DNA from: Candidatus Poribacteria bacterium
Lineage (GTDB): Bacteria; Poribacteria; WGA-4E; GCA-2687025
Length of the DNA stretch: 64,000 nucleotides
Reading direction: 5' to 3'
Assembly (NCBI GenBank): GCA_018644665.1
Contig: JABGQA010000141.1
Span: forward strand, 54,430-118,429
In this document: one piece after another, positions 1 to 7,961 of the stretch
Layout: every line of letters starts with the position of its first letter
Position numbering within the stretch: the first letter of the stretch is position 1
The notes under the pieces: model-generated
Seen by the model: only the letters and a program-made list of their open reading frames with translations
Database searches by the model: none
What the model was told of the DNA's origin: nothing
Translations under genes and position numbers: made by a program

Positions 1-2
1 GT

Positions 3-359
3 CAATTCCTTCTAGGGATACCGCGCGACCTAGAGGAGGCCGCGAAGATCGACGGCTGCGGGTTCTTCGGCATCTACTGGCGGATCATGCTCCCGCTCGT
101 GAAGCCGGCCCTGGCCGCAATCGCGATATTCCAGTTCATGGGTGCCTGGAACGACTTCCTGGGGCCGCTCATCTACGTGAGCAGCGAAAGCAAGATGACG
201 CTGTCGCTCGGGCTTCAGCTGTTCCAGTCGATGCACGCTACGGAGTACGGCATGCTCATGGCGGCGTCGGCGGTGATGACGTTGCCGGTCGTCGTGATCT
301 TCTTCTTCGCCCAACGCTACTTCATCCAGGGCGTCACGCTGACGGGAATGAAGGGCTGA
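3..359 (+). CDS. Sugar ABC transporter permease (MalG-type), 5'-truncated
   Basis: This is the C-terminal part of an inner-membrane permease of a carbohydrate ABC importer; the reading frame is already open at the window edge. The conserved EAA loop that docks on the ATPase is visible (EEAAKIDGCGFFGIYWRIML followed by PLVKPALA), then a hydrophobic segment with the MalG-type pattern FMGAWNDFLGPLIY, and a last membrane helix ending in a short tail (RYFIQGVTLTGMKG). MalG/CUT1 permeases usually end in just this way (Q..f..GlT.GavKG). The next gene starts 6 bases after the stop, so it probably belongs to a sugar uptake and catabolism operon that begins upstream of the window. Substrate cannot be told from this fragment. 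Confidence 0.93.
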   Translation, partial: QFLLGIPRDLEEAAKIDGCGFFGIYWRIMLPLVKPALAAIAIFQFMGAWNDFLGPLIYVSSESKMTLSLGLQLFQSMHATEYGMLMAASAVMTLPVVVIFFFAQRYFIQGVTLTGMKG

Positions 360-364
360 CCGCC

Positions 365-1225
365 GTGCCTCGACTGACGATCCTCAACTCCATGGTTGGG
401 TCGGACTTCCCGGCGGCCCTCGACAAGCACGTCGAGTGGGGTCTGACCGACGTAGACCTCAAGGACCAGATCTTCGGCAAGGCCGTCGCCGACCTAACCC
501 GCGACGAAGCTGCGAACGCCGCCCGGCTCATCGCGGACCGTGGCCTGACGACGCACTGCCTTTCGACCGGCTTCTTCTTCGCCGAAGTCGAGCGCGGCGA
601 AGCGGAGTTCCGCCAGCGGTTCATGGAGCCGTTGGACGACCTGATCGTCGTCGCTCGCGAGTTGCGACCGCGTCTCGTCCGCCTGCTGGCCGCCCGCACA
701 GCGCGCCGCGACGAACTCGCCCACGTCCAGGCGTACATCGAGGGCGACCACCCGTGGCTCATGCCTCTCTACGCGGAGGCCGTGGCGCGACTGCAGGACG
801 CCGGTCTCTCGGTGACGGTCGAGAACGAGGTCGGCGGCTGCATCCTGTCGAGCCCGGACGAGATTCGGTGGTTCTTCGAGGCCCTGGGGACTCCGGACGT
901 CTGCCTAACGTGGGACGTGCAGAACCTGTGGCAGATGGGGAGCCCGCCGACGATCGCTGTGTACGAGTCGCTGCGAGACCTGATCGGGTACTACCACCTC
1001 AAGGGCGGCCAGAGCGGGCCCGGCTCTGACGACCTGAAGTGGCGGTCGTCGCTCGCTGACGCCTCGTGGCCGGTCGTCGAGATCACGCGTGAGGTAGTCT
1101 CGGACGGCGTGAGCCCCGTCATCTGCCTGAACCCGTCGCACGGCGCGGCCAGACCCGACGTCGACTTCACAGACATCGTCGCGCGCGACATCGCCTACGT
1201 GCGAGACGAGGTGTTCGTCCCATGA
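365..1225 (+). CDS. Xylose-isomerase-like TIM-barrel protein (sugar phosphate isomerase/epimerase family)
   Basis: A 286-residue protein of the AP-endonuclease-2/xylose isomerase-like TIM-barrel family, probably a cytoplasmic sugar isomerase or epimerase. Family signs are the central Glu in VTVENEVGG (about residue 155), the metal-site-like LTWDVQNLWQMG (about 180-191) and the HLKGG strand near residue 217. The start is a GTG six bases after the permease stop, with AAGGG nine bases upstream. Its end overlaps the next gene by an ATGA, so translation is probably coupled to the Gfo/Idh/MocA gene. The pairing with a sugar permease and an NAD-dependent sugar dehydrogenase suggests oxidation and isomerisation of an imported sugar or polyol. 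The exact substrate is unknown. Confidence 0.82.
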   Translation: MPRLTILNSMVGSDFPAALDKHVEWGLTDVDLKDQIFGKAVADLTRDEAANAARLIADRGLTTHCLSTGFFFAEVERGEAEFRQRFMEPLDDLIVVARELRPRLVRLLAARTARRDELAHVQAYIEGDHPWLMPLYAEAVARLQDAGLSVTVENEVGGCILSSPDEIRWFFEALGTPDVCLTWDVQNLWQMGSPPTIAVYESLRDLIGYYHLKGGQSGPGSDDLKWRSSLADASWPVVEITREVVSDGVSPVICLNPSHGAARPDVDFTDIVARDIAYVRDEVFVP

Positions 1226-2316
1226 CCTCGCCCATGCGCGAACCCGGCGAGATGCAGTACCAACGTGAAGCGGAGCGCCGCATCCGCGTCGGCATCGTCG
1301 GGGTAGGCTCGCATGCCTACCGCAACGTGCTTCCGACGCTCACGTACCTCCCTGTCTCCCTGGACGCTGTGTGCGACATCGACGCGGACCGCGCGCGCGT
1401 GACGGCCGCCCAGTACGGCGCGTCGCGGGTGTACACATCGACCGCCGAGTTGTATCGAGACGGCGATCTGGACGCCGTGCTGATAAGCGTCTCGCCGCAA
1501 CTGCACTCGGAATTGACGTGCGAGGCGCTCGACGCCGGCCTACACGTTTGGCTGGAGAAGCCGCCCGCGATGCGCGCGGCGCAGGTCGAGGAGATGGAAC
1601 GGCTCCGCGGCGACCGCGTCGTGGTCGTCGGGTTCAAGAAGGCGTTCATGCCCGCCACCCGCAAGACGCGCGAGATCGTGGCGGGATCGGACTTCGGCCG
1701 CCTGCGCTCGCTGCTCGCCGAATACCCGATGACCATCCCGGAGGACGGCGCCGAGACGCTTCGACGGGGAGACTACGCGAACTGGCTCGCCAACGGCTGC
1801 CATCCGCTCTCGTTCATGCTTGCCGTCGGTGGCGATGTCGACGCCGTCACCGTGCACCGGGGTCGAAGCGGCGGCGGCGTTTGCGTGCTCGAATACGCCA
1901 ACGGCGCGATCGGGAACTTCCACCTAGCCGACGGCGGCCGACTCCCGTTCGAGAGGTACACGGTCTACGGCGACGGCGGCCACATCGCCATCGAGAACTC
2001 CGCGCGGGTGTCGTGGCATCGTGGGATCCCGTTCAGCTACGGCCGCACCACGAGCTACGCGCCCTCCGGCGACGACCACGGCACAACCGTCTGGGAGCCG
2101 CAGAACAGCCTGGCGACGCTGGAGAACAAGGCGCTGTTCACGCAGGGCTTCTACGACGAACTGCGGTACTTCTGCGACTGCGTCATCGATGGGCGCCAGG
2201 CGGCCGAAGGCTCCCTCGGCTTCGCGCGGGACGTGATGCGCGTGTACGAGGCCGCCCTCCTGTCCGACGGGGCGCGCGTGTCCGTGTCCAGCGCCACTTC
2301 CGGGCCGCCTGTGTAG
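1222..2316 (+). CDS. Gfo/Idh/MocA family NAD(P)-dependent oxidoreductase
   Basis: A 364-residue cytoplasmic dehydrogenase of the glucose-fructose oxidoreductase/inositol dehydrogenase family. The Rossmann start is RIRVGIVGVGSHAYRNVLPTL (residues about 21-41). The family EKP motif is present as WLEKPPAMRAAQ (about 113-124), which carries the catalytic lysine. The C-terminal half holds the usual beta-sheet substrate domain, with NGCHPLSFMLAVGGDVDAV containing the histidine expected near the active site. Start and upstream stop overlap as ATGA. Last visible gene of the leading sugar operon. The substrate is likely a sugar or cyclitol, not identified. Confidence 0.9.
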   Translation: MTSPMREPGEMQYQREAERRIRVGIVGVGSHAYRNVLPTLTYLPVSLDAVCDIDADRARVTAAQYGASRVYTSTAELYRDGDLDAVLISVSPQLHSELTCEALDAGLHVWLEKPPAMRAAQVEEMERLRGDRVVVVGFKKAFMPATRKTREIVAGSDFGRLRSLLAEYPMTIPEDGAETLRRGDYANWLANGCHPLSFMLAVGGDVDAVTVHRGRSGGGVCVLEYANGAIGNFHLADGGRLPFERYTVYGDGGHIAIENSARVSWHRGIPFSYGRTTSYAPSGDDHGTTVWEPQNSLATLENKALFTQGFYDELRYFCDCVIDGRQAAEGSLGFARDVMRVYEAALLSDGARVSVSSATSGPPV

Positions 2317-2566
2317 CGTTCCGCATGCCCCGCCGCGTCCCCGCGCCGGCGGCGTACAACGCGCGCTCCGCTCCAGCCCATCCCCGCACGCGTCGTGACG
2401 GCAACCCCTGCGACGACACGTTCGTATCACACGGTATCGCCGCGCTGTGGCGCCAACGCGCGGGCATCGTGCGGCCCGCCATTGACGTCTCCGCGTGACC
2501 GTCACCACAAGGAGTGTGACGGCGGCCATCCAGGCCGGCGGGAGCATAGGATACAGGGGAAGTGAT

Positions 2567-2929
2567 ATGGCGAATCCGGTAGTCCATTTCGAGGTGTCCG
2601 CGAAGGACGCCGCCGCGCAGCGCGAGTTCTACACGTCCGTCTTCGGCTGGGACACCACGGTCCACGAAGGGTCCAACTACACCATGCTGGACACGGGCGC
2701 CCGCGACGGCGGCATCGACGGCGGCCTGGGGCAGAACGAGCACGGTCAGTCGTTCGTCACCGTCTACATCCAGGTGGACGACCTGCAGGCATACCTGGAC
2801 AAGGCGGCGTCATACGGCGCAACGCCCATCATGCCGCCGATGGACATCCCTGGCGGCGAGGGATCCGGCAGCATCGCGCTCTTCGCCGACCCGGAAGGCA
2901 ACGTCATCGGTCTCTACAAGTTCGCGTGA
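2567..2929 (+). CDS. VOC family protein (glyoxalase/bleomycin-resistance-like)
   Basis: A 120-residue single-module protein of the vicinal oxygen chelate fold. It starts MANPVVHFEVSAKDAAAQRE, the typical opening strand with the metal-site His, followed by YTSVFGW. It ends in the common ALFADPEGNVIGLYKF, which carries the second metal-ligand region (ADPEGN). The ATG at 2567 is chosen because AGGGGAAG lies just upstream; an earlier in-frame ATG at 2495 would add 24 residues unlike the family. VOC proteins act as lyases, isomerases, dioxygenases or binding proteins. Nothing in the neighbourhood fixes the role. Confidence 0.86.
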   Translation: MANPVVHFEVSAKDAAAQREFYTSVFGWDTTVHEGSNYTMLDTGARDGGIDGGLGQNEHGQSFVTVYIQVDDLQAYLDKAASYGATPIMPPMDIPGGEGSGSIALFADPEGNVIGLYKFA

Positions 2930-3081
2930 CATGCTCGTGTCAGAGGGCCGCGTCGGTGCAGGCGCAGCCCTCGGGCGCCCTCATCCCATGCGCCGCGTCT
3001 TGACGTCGTGGCCCGCCACGTGAATCCTACGCGCGGACAGAAGCCAACCGCCCGGGTTCCCAGTTGCGATGGGCCGATGCC

Positions 3082-3825
3082 ATGTCGCGCTCTTCTATCG
3101 TCCGTGCCGCCGTCGCCGTCCTTGGGGAAGGCGCCCTGCAATGGGCGTTCCCCGATGAGTGCAGGCACTGTGGAGCGCTCCTGGGCTCGTCGCCGACGCT
3201 ATGCCGTGAGTGTTGGAAACAAATCCCGATGTGGGACCGGCGGCAAGACGCGACGCTGGACGGCGAAGCCCCAATGGAAGCGCGCGCCGCAACTCGGTAT
3301 TCCGGCGCCACGCGCGACGCGATCCTGGCGATGAAGGGCGAAGCGCGCCTGGGTCTGTGCCGGCGGCTGGCGGACCTCATCGCCGACATATCGCCCGCGC
3401 TCTACGACTGGGACGAGTACGCCGCGCTCATTCCGATCCCCAGCCATCGCGTTCGACGCGCAGAGCGGGGTTTCAGCCAGACCGAGTTGCTGGCGAAGCG
3501 GCTGAGTCGCCGCGTCGGTCTACCCGTGCAGACGCGTTGGCTGCGGCGCGTGAAGGCGACGCGCCCGCTCCGGCTCTTGGAGGGGCGACATGAGCGCAGC
3601 GCGGAGGTGCGCGATGCCTTCCGCTGCCGCGCGATCCCCAAGGAACGCCATGGGAGCGCCGCGCTCCTGCTGGACGACATCGTGACCACCGGCGCGACGA
3701 CGATGGAAGCCCGAAGCGCGCTGATCGACGCCGGTCTGGGCCGCGTGGACGTCATATGCGTTGCGCGCGCCCTTGGCTCCCCCGACGGTTCGTTTGACGA
3801 CACTGACGATGCGGCCCGGACGTGA
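3082..3825 (+). CDS. ComF family phosphoribosyltransferase-like protein
   Basis: A 247-residue ComFC/GntX-type protein. A double zinc-knuckle is visible near the N-terminus (CRHCG and LCRECW, about residues 27-47), then the ComF core IPIPSHRVRRAERGFSQTELLA. The PRPP-binding loop LLLDDIVTTGATT follows near residue 200. In transformable bacteria ComFC helps single-stranded DNA uptake; elsewhere its role is unclear, and no other competence gene is seen here. The ATG at 3082 is preferred over a TTG at 3064 because it gives a family-like N-terminus. It lies 12 bases before recX. Confidence 0.85.
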   Translation: MSRSSIVRAAVAVLGEGALQWAFPDECRHCGALLGSSPTLCRECWKQIPMWDRRQDATLDGEAPMEARAATRYSGATRDAILAMKGEARLGLCRRLADLIADISPALYDWDEYAALIPIPSHRVRRAERGFSQTELLAKRLSRRVGLPVQTRWLRRVKATRPLRLLEGRHERSAEVRDAFRCRAIPKERHGSAALLLDDIVTTGATTMEARSALIDAGLGRVDVICVARALGSPDGSFDDTDDAART

Positions 3826-3837
3826 TACCCTAAAGAC

Positions 3838-4482
3838 ATGAGCGAATACGCGACGATCACAGCCGTGCATCACATCCCGCGCAAGTCGAGCCGGCGGCGT
3901 ATCGACCTGCATGACGGGACGTCGTTCAGCGTCGATCTCGGGCTGATGACCCGGCGCGGTCTGCGCGTGGGTATGGAGCTGGACAGCGCGGCCCGCGAGT
4001 CGATCCAGGCTGAGGACGCCGGGACCCGTGCCAAGGCTACCGCGATGGATATCCTGCGAACGCGGCCCCGGACGCGCAAGGAAATGCTGGACCGACTGGC
4101 GAAGAAGGGCTTCGACGAAGTCGCGTCGGAGACCGCTGTGTGTGCGCTGGAGGAACTCGGCTACATCTCCGACGAGGAGTACGCCGACACCTACGTCCAG
4201 AGCCGCATGCGCGGGAAGCCCAAAGGGCGGTGGGCGATGCTCCGCGAACTCCAGGCCAAGGGCATCGACCGCACCACCATCGACCGGGCCCTCACCGCAG
4301 TTAGCGATGAGGACGAACGCGACGCGGCCATTCGCGTGGCCCGCCTGCAATTCGGGCGCTACCACACGCTCCCGCGCGACGTGGCGCATCGCCGCATGTA
4401 CCAGTTCCTCCTGCGACGTGGCTTCGCGTACGAGCATGTCGCAACGGCCCTGCGCGAGGTCATGGGCTCCGGCCCCGCATGA
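3838..4482 (+). CDS. recX: Regulatory protein RecX
   Basis: A 214-residue RecX-family protein, a cytoplasmic modulator that binds along the RecA filament and limits its extension. The middle region has the family three-helix repeats: RTRKEMLDRLAKKGFDEVAS, then ALEELGYISDEEYADTYVQSR, then KPKGRWAMLRELQAKGIDRTTIDRAL. The length fits the family, with a longer N-terminal basic segment. recA is not in this window, which is common outside Proteobacteria. It lies just after the comF-like gene and is probably transcribed with it. Confidence 0.88.
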   Translation: MSEYATITAVHHIPRKSSRRRIDLHDGTSFSVDLGLMTRRGLRVGMELDSAARESIQAEDAGTRAKATAMDILRTRPRTRKEMLDRLAKKGFDEVASETAVCALEELGYISDEEYADTYVQSRMRGKPKGRWAMLRELQAKGIDRTTIDRALTAVSDEDERDAAIRVARLQFGRYHTLPRDVAHRRMYQFLLRRGFAYEHVATALREVMGSGPA

Positions 4483-4511
4483 CCCGTTGACCCTCTGCCT
4501 GGGGACACGCG

Positions 4512-4811
4512 ATGTTCGACTTCCTACAGATACTCATCGGATGCGGCACGGCGATCTCGCTGTTCGCGATCTACATGAACTACCGCCACAAGGGCGTAGG
4601 CATCCTGTTCGGCGGCGGCCGCCGAGTGCGACGGCGCGACATCGAGGACATGCAACGCGAGCTGAAGGCGCTGCGCGAGAACCTCGAAGGCATGCGCGTC
4701 GACTCCGAGAAGGCCCAGGAGATGATGGCGGACATCCTCCTCAGCATCGACGACCGCGACCGTGCGCTCCGAATCGGCGATCCTTCCGATCGTGAACTGC
4801 CCAGCTCGTAA
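4512..4811 (+). CDS. Small membrane-anchored protein of unknown function
   Basis: A 99-residue protein I do not recognise. An N-terminal hydrophobic segment (about residues 3-21, LQILIGCGTAISLFAIYMNY) is probably one membrane anchor. It is followed by a basic stretch with GGGRRVRRRD and then a charged, heptad-like helix (RELKALRENLEGMRVDSEKA), which looks like a short coiled coil facing the cytoplasm. It lies 29 bases after recX and 31 bases before the first RNA methyltransferase, in the same direction, with GGGGA upstream of the ATG. Likely real by spacing and composition; no function can be given. Confidence 0.7.
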   Translation: MFDFLQILIGCGTAISLFAIYMNYRHKGVGILFGGGRRVRRRDIEDMQRELKALRENLEGMRVDSEKAQEMMADILLSIDDRDRALRIGDPSDRELPSS

Positions 4812-4842
4812 CCGCCTCCCCTGACACCATCCCGGACGGAGC

Positions 4843-5808
4843 GTGCCCTTGTCCGAGCCACGGCGTCTCGCCGTCTGCATACGGCACGCCGGCAACGACC
4901 TCGTCGCGGCTGAGTGCGCCAACCTCACCGGTGGCGCGCCCGATGAGCACGGCCTTGCGCTCTGCGACGACCTGTCTCTCGTCGCCCGGTCGGCGTACGT
5001 GCGTACGGGGGCCGACGTCATCGCGAGCGCCGAGACGTTGGACGCGCTCGTCGAGGGCGTGTGCGCGGCCGACTTCGACGCTACCGCGTTCCGCATCGAG
5101 TGCGTGCGCACGACCGATCGCTTCGACATCTCCAGCCTCGACGCGATCATCGCCGTGGCCGACGGCATGCGGGGATTCTTCCCGGACCTCGACGACCCTG
5201 AGCATAGGTTCTTGCTCGCCATCCGCGATGACGGCTTCTGGTTCGGCGAGATCGTCACCGAGTTCACGCGGGCGTATCGAAGGCATCACGACAAGCCCTT
5301 CCAGACGTCGAACGCCCTCCCGCCGAGGCTGGCGCGCGCTCTCGTCAACATCGTCTCTCCCCCCGCGCGGGTGATCCTCGACCCGTGTTGCGGGAGCGGG
5401 TCGATCCCGATGGAAGCTGCTGACATGGCACTGACGGCCATCGCCCGCGACCGCAGCGCCGTCGCGGTAGGGAAGGCCCGGGGCAACCTGGCCCACTTCG
5501 GACACGCTGTCGATGTCGAGCAGGCGGATGCCCGACACTCCTTGCCCAGGGCAGACGCCGTCATCACCGACCTGCCGTACGGCATCCAGCTCGACTACGC
5601 CGAAAACGAGGCGCGCGAGATCCTGGCGAGCTGTGCGCAGGCGGCTCCCGTCGGCGTCTTCGTGACCAAGGACGACATCACGCCGATGCTCGTCGACGCC
5701 GGGTGGACGGATGTCGAGACGTTCCGTCACCGGAAGTGGACGCGCTACACGAAGGGCTTTGAGCGAACCGTGCACCGCGCCCGTAGCGGCGTCGTCGGAC
5801 CTCCATGA
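4843..5808 (+). CDS. Trm-G10/TRM11-like RNA methyltransferase, copy 1
   Basis: A 321-residue SAM-dependent methyltransferase of the UPF0020/Trm-G10 type. The first 150 residues resemble a degenerate THUMP region. The linker LPPRLARALVNI matches the family RPxxxP...LARxxVNL. It is followed by SAM motif I DPCCGSGSIPMEA (about residue 180) and motif IV DLPYG (about 244), the equivalent of DPPYG in tRNA guanine-N2 methylases. The start is GTG at 4843 (a TTG at 4849 is the alternative). A homologous gene follows 13 bases after the stop. Known relatives methylate G10 of tRNA; substrate here is inferred, and rRNA is possible. Confidence 0.8.
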   Translation: MPLSEPRRLAVCIRHAGNDLVAAECANLTGGAPDEHGLALCDDLSLVARSAYVRTGADVIASAETLDALVEGVCAADFDATAFRIECVRTTDRFDISSLDAIIAVADGMRGFFPDLDDPEHRFLLAIRDDGFWFGEIVTEFTRAYRRHHDKPFQTSNALPPRLARALVNIVSPPARVILDPCCGSGSIPMEAADMALTAIARDRSAVAVGKARGNLAHFGHAVDVEQADARHSLPRADAVITDLPYGIQLDYAENEAREILASCAQAAPVGVFVTKDDITPMLVDAGWTDVETFRHRKWTRYTKGFERTVHRARSGVVGPP

Positions 5809-5821
5809 GCGGTGGTGAACC

Positions 5822-6766
5822 ATGAGCGGATCGGCCACGACGTACTTCGCGATGTGCATCGAACACGAGGGCAACGAACTCATCGCGCGCGAGTGCCTCA
5901 ACCTGACCGGGGCCGCGCCCGAGGCGGACGGCTTCGTCCTGTGCGATACGGTAGAGCATGTGGCGCGGTCGGCGTACGTCCGTTGGGGGGCGCGGTTCAT
6001 CGCTCACGCGCCTACCCTCGACGCGCTGACGCGACTGATCGCCGCCGACCCACCGCGCGGACCTGGGTTTCGCATCGACTTCGTGGACGCCAGCGGCGCG
6101 CAGCCGGTCAAGCGACGCGATGCGATCATCGCCGTCGCCGATGTCCTGCAGGACCGGCCGAACCTCGACGATCCGCGCCACGTATTCGTCCTGGTCGCAC
6201 GGGAAGACGGCTTCTGGTTCGGCGAAATGGTCGCGGAGTGCGCTCACGACTACGCGAAACACCGTGACCGGCCGTACCGCACCTCGGCTGCGATGCCGCC
6301 GCGGCTCGCGCGGGCGCTCGTGAACATCGTTGCCCCACCCGCTACGAGCATCATCGACCCATGCTGCGGCACCGGGACGATCGTGTTGGAAGCGTCGGCG
6401 CTCGGGCTTGGCGTGCAGGCAGGCGACATCAACCCGCGCATGGTCGGCATGACTCGAGAGAACGCGGGATACTTCGGCCATGAACTCGAGCCGCGGGAGG
6501 GAGACGCGGCGTCCTGGGAGACGACCGCGGACGCTGTGGTCGCGAATCTGCCCTACGGTCGCAACCTCGAGGCGTCGGAGGAGAACGTGCGTGGGATACT
6601 GGAAGCGGGCCGGCGTATGGCCCCGGTCGGCGTGTACGTGACCCCGCACGATCTGAGCGAAACGCTGCGCGACGTTGGGTATGCGAGCGTGGAGCTGTTA
6701 CGGCACCCCAAGCACACGGGCTTCCGCGGGGGCCTCGTTCGGATCGTCCACATCGCGCGAGGTTAG
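5822..6766 (+). CDS. Trm-G10/TRM11-like RNA methyltransferase, copy 2
   Basis: A 314-residue paralogue of the gene just upstream. The two share the opening (EGNELIARECLNLTG versus AGNDLVAAECANLTG), the block DGFWFGEMV and the linker MPPRLARALVNIVAPP. SAM motif I is DPCCGTGTIVLEA (about residue 179) and motif IV is NLPYG (about 241), a better match to the NPPY-type catalytic loop than DLPYG in copy 1. The adenosine-binding acidic residue is seen in VQAGDINPRMVG. Divergence in motif IV suggests that the copies act on different targets, or that one is regulatory. The ATG at 5822 directly follows the GGTGG region after copy 1. Confidence 0.8.
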   Translation: MSGSATTYFAMCIEHEGNELIARECLNLTGAAPEADGFVLCDTVEHVARSAYVRWGARFIAHAPTLDALTRLIAADPPRGPGFRIDFVDASGAQPVKRRDAIIAVADVLQDRPNLDDPRHVFVLVAREDGFWFGEMVAECAHDYAKHRDRPYRTSAAMPPRLARALVNIVAPPATSIIDPCCGTGTIVLEASALGLGVQAGDINPRMVGMTRENAGYFGHELEPREGDAASWETTADAVVANLPYGRNLEASEENVRGILEAGRRMAPVGVYVTPHDLSETLRDVGYASVELLRHPKHTGFRGGLVRIVHIARG

Positions 6767-6904
6767 TGGTCGCCCTCAGTGAGTGTGTTGGGTACCGCCT
6801 CGTGCAGGGCGCGCGTGAATGCCTTCCGTTACTGGGAAGGTTATGATGGAGTCCAGGCGTGACCCACAGATCCCGTGCGGCAGACCGCGGGCCGGGCCGG
6901 CCGA

Positions 6905-7141
6905 TCAGTCGTCGTACGGAGGCCGCTCGCGGTCGTCCGGCACGGAGTCGATAACCGTCAGGACGACGTGGAAGTTGTCGACATCCAGCGCGACGTTGAG
7001 CGTGAGCCCCTTCAGCGAGGCGCGGAACAGCGCGTCCTCCACGACCTTCCCCACCTCCGCTGCCTGGAGGCCGTCGTATTGGGCGCCGGGTCGGAATCGC
7101 TCGCGTAGGCGTTCGGCGTCACTCTTCATCGGCGAACCCAC
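6905..7141 (-). CDS. Small conserved-looking hypothetical protein
   Basis: A 78-residue protein of unknown function, with a charged N-terminus (MKSDAERLRERFRPG) and a compact alternating hydrophobic core (LKGLTLNVALDVDNFHVVLTVIDSVPDD). Start is GTG at 7141 with AGGA eight bases upstream; ATG at 7129 is the alternative. Either way it overlaps the end of the TPR gene, which suggests coupled translation in one leftward operon with the FGGY kinase and the TPR protein. No domain recognised. Confidence 0.55.
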   Translation of the reverse strand: MGSPMKSDAERLRERFRPGAQYDGLQAAEVGKVVEDALFRASLKGLTLNVALDVDNFHVVLTVIDSVPDDRERPPYDD

Positions 7142-7961
7142 CCCCGAGTTCCTCGATGTCGCGCAGCAGGTCCTCGCGGGTCAGCACGCGCTTGGAGAGG
7201 TCCTGCGCCGGGATGATCGCCTCGGTGTCGACCAGCGCCTCGAACTCGGGATTCCCACGCAGGGGCGCGAGATGCTCGTCCGCGGCGGCCGTCCTCGCCC
7301 AGCCCGTGTTGATGATGATCGCGTCGCGTAACCCCTTGAGCGCGCCCTCCGTATCTCCCCGCTTCAGCCGTATCACCGCCATGCAGTAGTGTGGAGCCGG
7401 CCAGTCGGGTCGCGCCTCTACCAGCGCTTCATAGTGCGGGAAGGCGTCGTCGTACCGTCCGTTGTGGAAATACACCTGCGCTAGGTCGAAGTGCGCGTCC
7501 GTGTACCCCGGCCGCAACTCCACCGCCTTCTCCCACATCTGGAACGCATCGGCGGCGTGTGCCTCGTGCTCGTCCGCGTACGCGCAGCCGAGATTGTAGT
7601 AGACGAACGCGTCTCCGGGGTCGATCTCGATGGCCGCCCGGTAGTGGCGTTCGGTCGCCTCGAGGTCGCCCACTTCGCGGGCCTGGAACCCCCGCCGGAT
7701 GTGCGCCTGCCGTAGGTTCTCGCGGGCGGTTTCGTCGGACGGGTCCATACCGCGCAGACGCGTGTAGAGCTCGTCTGCTGCGTCGTATTCCTGCCGGAAG
7801 AGGTGGATGCGTCCCAGCAGGTGCAGGGCGTCCGCGTTGTCGCCGTCGGAGTCGAGGACGGCCTCGACGAGCTCCACGGCCCCGTCGAATTCTCCGCGTT
7901 GGATCGCCTCATCGGCGTCGGCCAGCCATCGCCCGTGGCGCAAGCCGCGCAGCAGCTTCAT
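7119..7961 (-). CDS. TPR-repeat protein
   Basis: A 280-residue soluble tetratricopeptide-repeat protein. Successive 34-residue helical hairpins are visible, for example FDGAVELVEAVLDSDGDNAD, YRAAIEIDPGDAFVYYNLGC and FPHYEALVEARPDWPAPHYC. No signal peptide is seen, so it is probably a cytoplasmic scaffold. The ATG at 7961 overlaps the stop of the upstream kinase gene as ATGA and is clearly better than an upstream in-frame GTG at 8078. The C-terminal segment (IIPAQDLSKRVLTREDLLRDIEELGG) is outside the repeats. Partners are unknown. Confidence 0.85.
   Translation of the reverse strand: MKLLRGLRHGRWLADADEAIQRGEFDGAVELVEAVLDSDGDNADALHLLGRIHLFRQEYDAADELYTRLRGMDPSDETARENLRQAHIRRGFQAREVGDLEATERHYRAAIEIDPGDAFVYYNLGCAYADEHEAHAADAFQMWEKAVELRPGYTDAHFDLAQVYFHNGRYDDAFPHYEALVEARPDWPAPHYCMAVIRLKRGDTEGALKGLRDAIIINTGWARTAAADEHLAPLRGNPEFEALVDTEAIIPAQDLSKRVLTREDLLRDIEELGGGFADEE

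Noticed and set aside
6905..7331. Plus-strand open frames between 6.8 and 7.4 kb
   Set aside because: They overlap the minus-strand TPR gene, which has clear repeats and an ATGA coupling to the kinase gene.
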